Below are positions 16,736-25,526 of a stretch of DNA of 64,000 nt, piece after piece. The stretch's first letter is position 1, and each line of letters starts with the position of its first letter. Made by a program: the position numbers and the translations under genes. Below the pieces are notes generated by a model. That model made no database searches. It was not told the origin of the DNA and saw only the letters and a program-made list of their open reading frames with translations. The stretch is from JAITWN01 sp050486285 (GTDB lineage Bacteria > Pseudomonadota > Gammaproteobacteria > SZUA-140), in assembly GCA_050486285.1 (NCBI GenBank), contig JBJHCZ010000001.1:186001-250000 (forward strand), written 5' to 3'.

Positions 16736-17550
16736 GGCTGTGGATTCCGGCCGCGATCGTCGCGCTGTGGGGCTTCTTCGCCTGCTTCGGCGTGCTGATG
16801 CCGCTGGCGCCCGAAGCGATCGATCTCGAGCGCATCCTCGCCCGGCCCGGCGAGGACGGCGCCTGGCTCGGCCATGACGATCTCGGCCGACCGTTGTGGG
16901 ACCGCATCGTCACCGGCGCCCGCTATTCGTTTTTCGTCGCGGTCTTCGTCGTCACGATCTCGGCGATCGTCGGTACCACGGTCGGCGCGCTCAGTGCCTG
17001 GTACGGCGGCTGGATCGACCATGTCGTCACGCGCATCATCGACGTCTTTCTCGCCTTTCCCGGCATTCTGCTCGCGATCGCGCTCGCCGGCATCCTCGGC
17101 GCCGGCCTCGGCAACGTCGTCATCGCACTGGCCGCGGTCGGCTGGGTCGGCTTCGCCCGACTCGCGCGCGCGCAGGTGCTCGCCGCCCGCGAGCGCGAGC
17201 ATATCCAGGCGGCGATCGCGCTCGGCGCCGGTACGCCGCGCATTCTTTACCGCCACCTGTTGCCGCTGATCAGCGCGCCGCTGATCGTCGAGGCAACCTT
17301 CGGCGTCGCCGCGGTCGTCATCGCCGAGGCCGGACTGTCCTTTCTCGGTCTCGGCATCCAGCCGCCGACGCCGTCCTGGGGCAGCATGATCCGCGACGGC
17401 GCCCGCTACCTGCTGATCGCCCCGCACATGGTGCTGATGCCCGGGCTCGCGTTGATGCTGGTCGTCATCGCGGTTAACATGCTCGGGGACTGGCTGCGCG
17501 ACCGTCTCGACGTCAAGACGGCATGGCGCAGAAGACAGAATCCGGCATGA
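16732..17550 (+). CDS. Dipeptide/oligopeptide ABC transporter permease (DppC-like)
   Basis: This second permease subunit has 272 residues. The features are an N-terminal helix, the periplasmic GHDDLGRPLWDRIVTGAR motif, and the EAA loop REREHIQAAIALGAGTPRIL, then GLSFLGLGIQPPTPSWG near the end. The ATG overlaps the upstream stop (ATGA). No ATP-binding subunit follows. The stop codon TGA (17548-17550) lies inside the outer arm of the 177-bp palindromic element, so the gene's end may have been altered by that element. Confidence 0.92.
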   Translation: MRLWIPAAIVALWGFFACFGVLMPLAPEAIDLERILARPGEDGAWLGHDDLGRPLWDRIVTGARYSFFVAVFVVTISAIVGTTVGALSAWYGGWIDHVVTRIIDVFLAFPGILLAIALAGILGAGLGNVVIALAAVGWVGFARLARAQVLAAREREHIQAAIALGAGTPRILYRHLLPLISAPLIVEATFGVAAVVIAEAGLSFLGLGIQPPTPSWGSMIRDGARYLLIAPHMVLMPGLALMLVVIAVNMLGDWLRDRLDVKTAWRRRQNPA

Positions 17551-17723
17551 TTCATGAACTGCACGTTCCGCAGATCCGTCTGCCGGCGGGCGAGAGTCCT
17601 TATCAGGACCGCCATGAACCCATCCCTGGGGGCTGCCGGCGGGACATCCTGTCCCGCAGGCTCCTGAAAAGGACTCTCGCCCGCCGGCAGACTACTGATA
17701 CTTGGTTGGGGTTCATGAATCAT
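17547..17723. repeat. 177-bp imperfect palindromic element (MITE-like)
   Basis: The outer arms are a perfect 13-bp inverted repeat (17547-17559 with 17711-17723). The inner arms are 31 bp with one mismatch (17578-17608 with 17662-17692). The centre holds another hairpin with a 7-bp stem (17640-17646 with 17650-17656). The arms differ between the outer and inner segments, so the structure is a nested cruciform. No transposase is encoded. It fills the whole gap between the DppC-like gene and nagZ. Either a small non-autonomous mobile element or a large terminator-like structure; the former is favoured. Confidence 0.75.
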
Positions 17724-17755
17724 TCCATTGATAATTCCTGTAGTCGGGGTGAAGG

Positions 17756-18799
17756 ATGTCGCTGGGGCCGGTGATGATGGGGATCGAGGGACTGGCCCTC
17801 GACGCCGAAGAGACCGAACTGCTGCGGCATCCGCAGGTCGGCGGCGTGATCCTGTTCACGCGCAATTTCGAATCCGTCGAACAACTGCGCTCGCTGACCC
17901 GCGCGATTCATGAACTGCGCGATCCGCCGCTGCTGATCGCGGTCGACCAGGAGGGCGGACGTGTGCAGCGTTTCCGCGCCGGCTTCACGCCCTTGCCGCC
18001 GCTTGCCGGCTTCGGTCGTCTCCATGAGCGATCGCCGGAGGAGGGACGCCGGCTCGCCGAGCTCGGCGGCTGGCTGATGGCCGCGGAGATGCTCTCGGCC
18101 GGCATCGATATCAGTTTCGCGCCGGTGCTCGACCTCGATCGCGGCGTCAGCAGCGTCATCGGCGACCGCGCCTTTCATGCCGATCCGCATGTCGTCGCCG
18201 AACTCGCGCATCACTATGTCCGCGGCATGAAGCGCGCCGGCATGGCCGCGACCGGCAAGCACTTTCCCGGCCACGGTTCGGTGCGCGAGGATTCCCATCA
18301 CGAGTTGCCGGTCGACGATCGGGCATTCGCGACGCTCGCCGCCGAGGATCTGGTCCCGTTCGAGCGCCTCGCCGCGGACGGCATCGAGGGCATGATGATC
18401 GCGCATGTCCTGTATCCGCGCATCGACGACGAGCCGGCCGGATTTTCCCCTTACTGGCTGGAAGAGGTTTTGCGCCGACGCTACGGTTTCCAGGGCGTGA
18501 TCTTCAGCGACGACCTGCTGATGGAGGCCGCGAATCTTGCCGGCGATGTCGTCGCGCGGGGAAAACGGGCGCTGCATGCCGGCTGTGACATGGTGCTGGT
18601 CTGCCGGGGCGCGGACAATGCCGCGCGCGTCATCGATGGTCTCGGCGAATGGACCCGGCCGGCGTCGCGTCTCCGGCTTGCGCGCATGCACGGGCGCCCG
18701 TCAGCGGACTATCATCGGTTGCGCGAAGACCCGGCCTGGCATGCCGCAGTGGCGCGGGTGACCGCCTGTGACGAGTCCCGGACGCTGGACCTGATCTGA
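17756..18799 (+). CDS. nagZ: Beta-N-acetylhexosaminidase NagZ (GH3)
   Basis: This cytosolic enzyme removes GlcNAc from GlcNAc-anhydroMurNAc-peptides during murein recycling. It shows the GH3 N-terminal barrel with DQEGGRVQRF, the catalytic loop KHFPGHGSVREDSHHELP with its His and Asp, and the nucleophile region VIFSDDLLMEAA. Length is 347, normal for NagZ. The upstream genes (L,D-transpeptidase, peptide transporter) would fit a murein-recycling neighbourhood. Confidence 0.96.
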   Translation: MSLGPVMMGIEGLALDAEETELLRHPQVGGVILFTRNFESVEQLRSLTRAIHELRDPPLLIAVDQEGGRVQRFRAGFTPLPPLAGFGRLHERSPEEGRRLAELGGWLMAAEMLSAGIDISFAPVLDLDRGVSSVIGDRAFHADPHVVAELAHHYVRGMKRAGMAATGKHFPGHGSVREDSHHELPVDDRAFATLAAEDLVPFERLAADGIEGMMIAHVLYPRIDDEPAGFSPYWLEEVLRRRYGFQGVIFSDDLLMEAANLAGDVVARGKRALHAGCDMVLVCRGADNAARVIDGLGEWTRPASRLRLARMHGRPSADYHRLREDPAWHAAVARVTACDESRTLDLI

Positions 18800-18824
18800 C
18801 ACGGCTGCTATCGAGAGGCGTGCA

Positions 18825-19835
18825 TTGAAATCGACCCGAACCCTGCGGGCCCCCTGGCCCGCTGTCCTTGCCCTGCTGCTGCCGTTCGCGACGACGGCGA
18901 TGGCGATCGAAACGATCCGGCCGTTGCCCGAGCGGCCGCCGATCCCGAACGACAACCGGCAGACAGCGGAGAAGATCGAACTCGGCCGGCTGCTGTACTT
19001 CGATCCGCGGCTGTCATTCACCGGCGTGATGAGTTGCAACAGCTGTCATGTACTGTCCCGGGGCGGCGTCGACGGACTCAGGGTCTCGGTCGGCGCGCTC
19101 GGACAACCCGCGCGGCGCAATACGCCGACCGTGTGGAACGTAGCCTTTCAGCCGGTGTATTTCCTCGACGGCCGCGCCGCCACGCTTGAGCAGGCCATAG
19201 TCGAACATCTGCGCGATCCGGCCGTCATGGCGATGCCGAACGAGGCGACCGTAACCGGACGGCTCGAGGCGATCGCTGCGTACCGGCGCCGGTTCGCGGC
19301 CGCGTTCCCGCGCAGCCGGGCGATCACCGGCGAGCAGGTCGCGCAGGCGCTGGCGAGTTTCCTGCGCACGCGAGTGACGCCGAACACGCCGTTCGACCGT
19401 TATCTGCGCGGCGACCGCGCGGCCTTGTCCGAGGCGGCGCAGCGCGGCCTCCGCGAGTTCAGTGAAAGCGGTTGCGCCGACTGCCACTTCCGGGTCAATT
19501 CGTCAGGTCCGGCGCCGGGCCTCGAGCCGTTCCCGAATCATGTCGGCAGTCGTCATGATGCCCGCTATGATCTGCTGGCCGACGCCGGTCGTTACCAGGC
19601 CGACGGCCGCGAAGAGCATCGCCATCTGTGGCGGCTACCGACGTTGCGCAATATCGCGCGAACCGCGCCGTACTTTCATAACGGCGCCGTGGAGACACTC
19701 GACGAGGCGGTGCGGGTGATGGCCGAGACCCAGTTACTGCGCATGCTCGACGATCGCCGGGTCGCCGACATCGTCGCCTTCCTGGAAAGCCTGACAGGCG
19801 AATTCCCGGACGAACCTCCGCCCGATTTGCCGTAA
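18825..19835 (+). CDS. Dihaem cytochrome c peroxidase/MauG family protein
   Basis: This is an exported dihaem protein. A signal peptide (about residues 1-27) precedes two haem c sites, CNSCH (71-75) and CADCH (217-221). GRLLYFDPRLS before the first site and LWRLPTLRNIARTAPYFHNG near the end are typical of this family. It could reduce hydrogen peroxide or oxidise a protein substrate like MauG; the sequence does not decide. The start is TTG at 18825 with AGAGG upstream. Confidence 0.9.
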   Translation: MKSTRTLRAPWPAVLALLLPFATTAMAIETIRPLPERPPIPNDNRQTAEKIELGRLLYFDPRLSFTGVMSCNSCHVLSRGGVDGLRVSVGALGQPARRNTPTVWNVAFQPVYFLDGRAATLEQAIVEHLRDPAVMAMPNEATVTGRLEAIAAYRRRFAAAFPRSRAITGEQVAQALASFLRTRVTPNTPFDRYLRGDRAALSEAAQRGLREFSESGCADCHFRVNSSGPAPGLEPFPNHVGSRHDARYDLLADAGRYQADGREEHRHLWRLPTLRNIARTAPYFHNGAVETLDEAVRVMAETQLLRMLDDRRVADIVAFLESLTGEFPDEPPPDLP

Positions 19836-19846
19836 TTGGAATGGGT

Positions 19847-20680
19847 TTACTGCGACTGCCGGATCTCGATCTTGCTGTTGTCGCGCAGTCCGGCGATGTA
19901 TTCGGAGATGTTGCGGTTATGCAGGCGCCGCATCAGTTCCTCGCGGACATCCTCGATCGGCGGCGGCGGGATGATGCGGGTGTCCTCGACGCGCAGAATG
20001 TGCCAGCCAAAGTCCGACTTGACCGGCGTGCGGCTCCAGGAACCCTTGCGCATCTCGAGCATCGCGCTGCGGATCGGTTCGATCATCTGTTCGGACGAGA
20101 CCCAGCCGAGTTCTCCGCCCTGTTCGGCGGTGGCGTCCATCGAGTTTTCCTTCGCCAGTTCGTCGAAGGCCGCGCCGCGTTCGAGCGCGGTGATCAGTTC
20201 GCGCGCGCGCTGTTCGGAACCGAGCAGGATATGCCGCGCACGGTATTCACGGATCGGTTTCGACATCATCATCTTGTAGGCGCGCTCGATCTCCTCGTTG
20301 GGGATCGGCTTGTCGATCAGCTGGCGGACTGCGTAGCTCGCGAGCACATTGCGGCGATGGTTCTCGATCTCGGCCGCGACCTCGGGCGCCTTGTCGAGAC
20401 CGTGGGCGAGGGCGTCCTGGAAGATCAGCTCGCGGTTGATATATTCCGACAGCAGCAGGCTCAGCTGCTGCTGATTCAGGCGGACGTTGCGGGCCTGCTC
20501 GCCGATGCGGGTGTTGACGAAGGAGATGAAGTCGGCCTGGGTCAGCTCGACGCCGTTGACGACGGCGATCACCGGGGAGCGGTCCTGGTTGGCGCCGCCC
20601 TGGGCCAGGGCGGTCGCGGCAACGAACAGGCTAGCGATCAGGGTTGCGCGGATCAGGCGTTGCTTTCCAGCAGTCTGCAT
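19847..20680 (-). CDS. Periplasmic peptidyl-prolyl isomerase (parvulin type)
   Basis: This exported foldase has 277 residues. A signal peptide ends around ATALAQ (20-27). A SurA-like N-terminal helical segment (about 35-125) is followed by a single PpiC rotamase domain (about 143-235) with REYRARHILLGSE, GGELGWVSSEQM and SDFGWHILRVEDTR. One parvulin domain rather than two separates it from SurA; it resembles PrsA/PpiC-like chaperones. It converges on the MauG-like gene and follows the YciI gene on the same strand. Confidence 0.92.
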   Translation of the reverse strand: MQTAGKQRLIRATLIASLFVAATALAQGGANQDRSPVIAVVNGVELTQADFISFVNTRIGEQARNVRLNQQQLSLLLSEYINRELIFQDALAHGLDKAPEVAAEIENHRRNVLASYAVRQLIDKPIPNEEIERAYKMMMSKPIREYRARHILLGSEQRARELITALERGAAFDELAKENSMDATAEQGGELGWVSSEQMIEPIRSAMLEMRKGSWSRTPVKSDFGWHILRVEDTRIIPPPPIEDVREELMRRLHNRNISEYIAGLRDNSKIEIRQSQ

Positions 20681-20785
20681 AGTCAGGCGGTTCCCGAAGA
20701 CTCTGATACTCTGGTTCGACGATGCCGCCCGCGGGGGCGGCGCATGCCGTGCTTATCGGTTCACGACGGGCCGAGGTTTACCCTG

Positions 20786-21085
20786 TCAAGGCAACACCTT
20801 GCGAAACGGTTTCACGGTCACGCTCCTGTAGACACCGGAAATTGCAAAAGGGTCCATCTCCGCCCATGCCCGGGCGGCATCCAGCGACGGGAATTCCGCG
20901 ACGATCAGGCTGCCGCTGAAGCCGGCCTCGCCCGGATCCTCGCAATCGATGGCCGGATGCGGCCCGGCCAGCAACAGGCGGCCTTCGTCGCGGAGCGCCC
21001 GCAGGCGGATGAGATGGGCGGGCCGGTGTTCACGACGCGCCTCGAGGCTGCCGTCGGCGTCTTCGCAGATCAGCGCGTAGAGCAT
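20786..21085 (-). CDS. YciI family protein
   Basis: This 99-residue ferredoxin-like fold protein has the YciI pattern: MLYALICEDADGSLEARR at the start, RPAHLIRLRALRDEGRLLLAGPH in the middle with the conserved His, and DPFAISGVYRSVTVKPF at the end. Function is not established for the family. It is divergent from the RNase AM gene, with which the yci genes are often grouped. Confidence 0.92.
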   Translation of the reverse strand: MLYALICEDADGSLEARREHRPAHLIRLRALRDEGRLLLAGPHPAIDCEDPGEAGFSGSLIVAEFPSLDAARAWAEMDPFAISGVYRSVTVKPFRKVLP

Positions 21086-21132
21086 TTTATTCGGGGTGCT
21101 TCAAATAATTTTATTGATTACAATAAGTTCAC

Positions 21133-22035
21133 ATGGATACCGCAATGCCCGACAAGCCGGCCGCCCCTTGTTACGACCTGCACTGCCATTCGCATCATTC
21201 GGATGGCGTGCTGTCGCCGACGGAACTGGTCCGGCGTGCCCGCGACAACGGCGTCGACGTGCTCGCCCTGACGGACCATGATAGCACGGCCGGACTGGCG
21301 GAAGCGCGCCGGGCGGCCGGGGAGGCGGGCATCGGGCTGGTCGACGGGGTCGAACTCTCGGTCAGCTGGCGTGCGCAGCTGATCCATGTGGTCGCCCTCG
21401 GTATCGATCCCGATGACCCCGGTCTTGCGGCCGGACTGGCCGGGCAGCGCGCGATCCGGGTCGAACGTTCCGAGCGCATCGCGACCAGGTTCGACCGCCT
21501 CGGCATCACCGGCAGCCTCGAGGGCGCGATCGCGCAGGCCGGCGACGCCGCCCCCGGGAGGAACCACTTCGCGCGCTTCCTGGTCGAACAGGGGTACGCG
21601 CGCGACACGCAGCAGGCCTTCAAGCGCTGGCTCGGACGCGGCGGCAGTTGTCATGTGCCGTCCTCCTGGGCCGCCCTCGACGAGGCCCTCGACTGGGTCC
21701 GGTCGGCGGGCGGCGAGGCGGTGCTGGCGCATCCGCTGCGCTATGGCATGAGTCGATCCGCGCTGAAGCGCTTTCTGGTGGAGTTCCGTGAGGCCGGCGG
21801 ACAGGCGATCGAGGTCGTGTCCGGCCGGCAGACGCCGGAACAGACCCGGAAGTTGGCCGCCCTCGCTGCCGAATTCGGTCTGCGCGCGTCCAGCGGCTCC
21901 GATTTCCATGCCCCGGGCGCGCAGTGGTCGGAGCTCGGCCGGGCCTCGCCGCTGCCGGACGGCTGCGTGCCGGTATGGCGGGACGGGCCGGTTGCGCGGT
22001 CCACCATCCGAACCGGGGCCAGACAGGCAGTCTGA
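21133..22035 (+). CDS. rnm: PHP-domain 5'-3' exoribonuclease / 3',5'-nucleoside bisphosphate phosphatase (RNase AM type)
   Basis: This PHP phosphoesterase of 300 residues shows the metal-binding DLHCHSHHSDG near the start, LTDHDS, the GVELS motif and SGSDFHAPGAQWSELG near the end. It matches the E. coli YciV (TrpH) group, which degrades pAp and matures rRNA 5' ends. An ATG at 21145 is an alternative start; a TACAAT box at 21119-21124 lies close to both. It is followed 2 nt later by a YciO homologue, the same pairing as in E. coli. Confidence 0.93.
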   Translation: MDTAMPDKPAAPCYDLHCHSHHSDGVLSPTELVRRARDNGVDVLALTDHDSTAGLAEARRAAGEAGIGLVDGVELSVSWRAQLIHVVALGIDPDDPGLAAGLAGQRAIRVERSERIATRFDRLGITGSLEGAIAQAGDAAPGRNHFARFLVEQGYARDTQQAFKRWLGRGGSCHVPSSWAALDEALDWVRSAGGEAVLAHPLRYGMSRSALKRFLVEFREAGGQAIEVVSGRQTPEQTRKLAALAAEFGLRASSGSDFHAPGAQWSELGRASPLPDGCVPVWRDGPVARSTIRTGARQAV

Positions 22036-22037
22036 CG

Positions 22038-22658
22038 ATGCAATACCTGACGATCCATCCCGAAAACCCGCAGGCGCGTCTGGTCAGCCAGGCCGCCGTC
22101 ATTGTCCGTCAGGGCGGCGTCATCGCCTATCCGACCGATTCCTGCTATGCGATCGGCTGCCAGATCGGCGACAAGGCCGCGATGGAGCGCATCATCCGCA
22201 TCCGCAGCCTCGAACATGACCATGACTTCACGCTGGTGTGTCGCGACCTGTCGGAGATCGCCACCTATGCGAAGGTCGGCAACCGAGAGTATCGCCTGCT
22301 GAAGTCGCTGACGCCGGGGCCCTATACCGCGATCCTGACCGCGACCCGCGAAGTGCCGCGCCGCCTGCAGAATCCGAAACGCCGCACCATCGGCCTGCGC
22401 GTCCCCGACCATCCGATCGCGCAAAGGCTGCTCGAGGCGCTCGGCGAGCCGCTGATGAGCGTCACCCTGATCCTCCCCGGTGACGAGCTTCCGCTGACCG
22501 ATCCGGAGGACATCCGCGACCGGCTCGGCGACCGTGTCGATGTCATCATCGACGGCGGCAGCGGTGGCTGCGAACCGACCTCGATCATCGACCTCACCGG
22601 CGAGGTCCCCATCGTCGTCCGTGAAGGAAAGGGAGATATTTCTTTTCTTTCATCCTGA
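22038..22658 (+). CDS. YciO/Sua5-family protein (threonylcarbamoyladenylate synthase-like)
   Basis: This single YrdC-domain protein has 206 residues, with VIAYPTDSCYAIG near the start, PGPYTAIL and TIGLRVPDHPIAQ. It resembles YciO more than TsaC or Sua5. Whether it makes threonylcarbamoyl-AMP for tRNA t6A is uncertain, because YciO is a divergent branch. The ATG at 22038 is 2 nt after the rnm stop, so the two are co-transcribed. Confidence 0.9.
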   Translation: MQYLTIHPENPQARLVSQAAVIVRQGGVIAYPTDSCYAIGCQIGDKAAMERIIRIRSLEHDHDFTLVCRDLSEIATYAKVGNREYRLLKSLTPGPYTAILTATREVPRRLQNPKRRTIGLRVPDHPIAQRLLEALGEPLMSVTLILPGDELPLTDPEDIRDRLGDRVDVIIDGGSGGCEPTSIIDLTGEVPIVVREGKGDISFLSS

Positions 22659-22713
22659 TAGTCAGATTATCTGAAGTTATTTCCAGGTCAGCACACCTGC
22701 TGAATGCTGCCGC

Positions 22714-22744
22714 TGGTCCCGAATGCGGGGCAGGCGGGTATAAT
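22714..22744 (+). promoter_or_regulatory. Candidate promoter before the M50 protease gene
   Basis: A perfect TATAAT at 22739-22744 lies 12 nt before the ATG; the -35 is weak (TGGTCC, 22714-22719, spacer 19). The leader would be only a few nucleotides long. Confidence 0.45.
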
Positions 22745-22755
22745 GGCGAGCCAAA

Positions 22756-23448
22756 ATGGAACAACTGGGACTGATACAGAAGATCGCGGTATGGGCGGTC
22801 CCGGCGCTGCTGGCGATCACGGTCCATGAAGTCGCCCATGGCTGGATGGCGCTCAAGCTCGGCGACCGCACCGCGATGATGCTCGGGCGCCTGACGCTGA
22901 ACCCGGTCAAGCACATCGACCCGATCGGCACGATCCTCGTGCCGGGCATCCTGCTCGCGATCGGCGGCTTCATCTTCGGCTGGGCCAAGCCGGTCCCGGT
23001 GACCTGGGAAAACCTCAAGCACCCGAAGCGTGACATGGCGCTGGTCGCGATCGCCGGCCCGATCGCGAATCTGCTGATGGCCGTACTGTGGCTGATCCTG
23101 CTCCAGGTCGGCATCGCCATGATGGACGCGAACCCGCAACTCGCCCGCCCGCTGGTCTACATGGCCGTCGCCGGCATCTTCATCAACGCGATCCTGATGA
23201 TCCTGAACCTGCTGCCGCTGCCGCCGCTCGACGGCAGCCGCGTCGTCGCCAGCCTGCTGCCGGGTCCGCTCGCCTGGCAATACAGCCGCCTCGAACCCTA
23301 CGGCCTGATGATCCTGCTGATCCTGTTCGTGACCCAGATCCTCGGCAAGATCCTGTGGCCGCTGATCGCCGGCTTCCTCGGTATCCTGTTCTACTTCACC
23401 ACCATCACCCCGGGCTTTTTTCAGACCGTGTTACGCGTCATCATATGA
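22756..23448 (+). CDS. Site-2 protease family (M50) membrane metalloprotease
   Basis: This polytopic inner-membrane protease has 230 residues. The zinc site is HEVAHG in the first helix (HExxH) and the second conserved motif is NLLPLPPLDGSR, the NxxPxxxxDG motif of intramembrane proteases. There is no PDZ domain, so this is the small YdiL/'Rip' type rather than RseP. Its substrate is unknown. It lies just upstream of trpS, an association common in proteobacteria. Confidence 0.92.
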   Translation: MEQLGLIQKIAVWAVPALLAITVHEVAHGWMALKLGDRTAMMLGRLTLNPVKHIDPIGTILVPGILLAIGGFIFGWAKPVPVTWENLKHPKRDMALVAIAGPIANLLMAVLWLILLQVGIAMMDANPQLARPLVYMAVAGIFINAILMILNLLPLPPLDGSRVVASLLPGPLAWQYSRLEPYGLMILLILFVTQILGKILWPLIAGFLGILFYFTTITPGFFQTVLRVII

Positions 23449-23470
23449 CTTCATCCGGAAGGGCAGCACT

Positions 23471-24691
23471 TTGATCACCACCTCATCGACCAGCAAGCGC
23501 GTCCTCTCAGGCATGCGCCCGACCGGCGCCCTGCACCTCGGCCACTACCACGGCGTCCTTCGTAACTGGCTCAAGCTGCAGCACGAGTACGAATGCTTCT
23601 TCTTCGTCGCCGACCTGCACGCCCTGACCACCGAGTACGACAACAAGGAGATCATCGCCGACAGTTCCTGGCAGATGGTCATCGACTGGCTCGCCGCCGG
23701 CATCAATCCCGGCAGCGCCCGCATCTTCGTCCAGTCCCAGGTGCCCGAGCATGCCGAGCTGCACCTGCTGCTGTCGATGATCACCCCGCTCGGCTGGCTC
23801 GAGCGCGTCCCGACCTACAAGGACCAGCAGGAAAAGCTGCGCGAAAAGGACCTGTCGACCTACGGCTTTCTCGGCTACCCGCTGTTGCAGAGCGCCGATA
23901 TCCTGATCTATCGCGCCGGCCTCGTCCCGGTCGGAGAGGACCAGGTCGCGCATATCGAACTGACCCGCGAGGTTGCCCGCCGCTTCAATCATCTCTATGG
24001 TCGGGAACCCGATTTCGTCTCCCGCACCGAGCAGGCCATCCGCAGGATGGGAAAGAAAAATGCGAAGCTTTATGAAAGCTTGCGGAAGCAATATCAGGAA
24101 CAGGGTGATCATGAGGCGCTGGCCAAGGCGCGCGCGCTGCTCGAGGACCAGCAGAACATCACCCTCGGCGACCGCGAGCGCCTGTTCGGCTATCTCGAAG
24201 GCGAGGGGCGGGTCATCCTGCCGGAACCGCAGGCGCTGCTGACGGAGACCCCGAAGATGCCGGGCCTCGACGGCCAGAAGATGTCGAAGTCCTACGGTAA
24301 CACGATCTCGCTGCGCGAGGCGCCGGAATCGGTCGACAGGAAGTTTCGCACGATGCCGACCGACCCCGCGCGCATCCGCCGCAGCGATCCGGGTGATCCG
24401 CTCAAATGCCCGGTGTGGGATTTTCACAAGGTCTATTCCGGCGCCGAGGCCCGCGACTGGGTCATGCAGGGCTGCCGAGGCGCGACGATCGGCTGTCTCG
24501 AGTGCAAGCAGGTCGTCATCGACGCGGTCCAGGCGGAGCTCGCCCCGATCCGCGAACGCGCCGAGGCGTACGCGGCGAATCCGGCGATGGTGCGCAATAT
24601 CCTGTCCGAAGGCTGCAAGCAGGCCCGCGAGGTCGCCGGCGACACGATGGAAGAAGTGCGCCAGGCCGTCGGATTACTTGATATCATGTGA
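23471..24691 (+). CDS. trpS: Tryptophanyl-tRNA synthetase
   Basis: This class I synthetase charges tRNA-Trp. It carries the HIGH-like HLGH at 22-25 within SGMRPTGALHLGHY and KMSKS at 270-274. The 406-residue length reflects an extended insertion found in one TrpRS subgroup. The start is TTG at 23471, with GGAAGGG 7 nt upstream; no ATG upstream of the HLGH motif fits as well. Together with the scp genes it appears to be one transcription unit. Confidence 0.97.
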   Translation: MITTSSTSKRVLSGMRPTGALHLGHYHGVLRNWLKLQHEYECFFFVADLHALTTEYDNKEIIADSSWQMVIDWLAAGINPGSARIFVQSQVPEHAELHLLLSMITPLGWLERVPTYKDQQEKLREKDLSTYGFLGYPLLQSADILIYRAGLVPVGEDQVAHIELTREVARRFNHLYGREPDFVSRTEQAIRRMGKKNAKLYESLRKQYQEQGDHEALAKARALLEDQQNITLGDRERLFGYLEGEGRVILPEPQALLTETPKMPGLDGQKMSKSYGNTISLREAPESVDRKFRTMPTDPARIRRSDPGDPLKCPVWDFHKVYSGAEARDWVMQGCRGATIGCLECKQVVIDAVQAELAPIRERAEAYAANPAMVRNILSEGCKQAREVAGDTMEEVRQAVGLLDIM

Positions 24692-24695
24692 CGCC

Positions 24696-25526
24696 ATGGG
24701 CACGACGACCGACAGCGCGGCCACTCCCCGCCAGACCGAGATCCCGTTCGCGGTGGTGCAGGGGCAGACCCTGTATGCCCCGCAGGACCTGTATATCCCG
24801 CCCGACGCGCTCGAGGTATTCCTGGAGGCCTTCGAGGGGCCGCTCGACCTGCTGCTGTATCTGATCAAGCGCAACAACCTCGACATCCTCGATATCCCGC
24901 TCGCCGAGATCACCCGGCAGTACATGGCCTACATCGAGCTGATGAAGGAGCTGCGCCTCGAGCTCGCCGCCGAGTACCTGGTCATGGCCGCGATGCTGGC
25001 CGAGATCAAGTCGCGGATGTTGCTGCCGCGGCCGGCCGCCGCCGAGGAAGAGGATGACCCGCGCGCCGAGCTGATCCGCCGCCTGCAGGAGTACGAGCGT
25101 TTCAAGAAGGCTGCCGAGGGCATCGATGCCCTGCCGCGCATGGAGCGCGACACCTGGCCGGTCGTGGTCGCCGGTCCGGAGCTGCGCAAGTCGCAACCGC
25201 CGCCGCGCGTCGAGCTGCGCGACATCCTGGTCACGTTCCAGCAGGTCATGGCCCGCGCCGAGATGTACAGTCACCACCATGTGTTGCTCGAGCCCTTGTC
25301 GGTCCGCGAGCGCATGTCCCAGGTCCTGCAATCCGTCAATGCCGAACAGTTCATGGAATTCGGTTCGCTGTTCACCGTCGAGGAAGGCCGCCGCGGCGTC
25401 ATCGTGACGCTGCTCGCGATCCTCGAGCTGCTCAGGGAATCGCTGATCGAAATGATCCAGAGCGAAGCGTTCGGACCGATTTATGTAAAGGCCCCGCATC
25501 ATGTCAACGAACCCGACGCCGGTTAA
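24696..25526 (+). CDS. scpA: Segregation and condensation protein A
   Basis: This kleisin subunit bridges the SMC dimer in the bacterial condensin complex. It shows the hallmark FEGPLDLLLYLIKRNNLDILDIPLAEI (split: FEGPLDLLLYLI, then NNLDILDIPLAEI) and LVMAAMLAEIKSRMLLP. The N-terminal ~40 residues are an extra variable segment. Length is 276. It starts 4 nt after the trpS stop and overlaps scpB by 26 nt. Confidence 0.96.
   Translation: MGTTTDSAATPRQTEIPFAVVQGQTLYAPQDLYIPPDALEVFLEAFEGPLDLLLYLIKRNNLDILDIPLAEITRQYMAYIELMKELRLELAAEYLVMAAMLAEIKSRMLLPRPAAAEEEDDPRAELIRRLQEYERFKKAAEGIDALPRMERDTWPVVVAGPELRKSQPPPRVELRDILVTFQQVMARAEMYSHHHVLLEPLSVRERMSQVLQSVNAEQFMEFGSLFTVEEGRRGVIVTLLAILELLRESLIEMIQSEAFGPIYVKAPHHVNEPDAG

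Noticed and set aside
17406..17774. Short frames across the 177-bp palindrome on both strands
   Set aside because: Their similar peptides arise from the inverted repeat itself; no ribosome sites.
21100..21124. Promoter for rnm with TACAAT at 21119-21124
   Set aside because: No -35 at proper spacing and the start would fall on the ATG; mentioned only in the gene entry.
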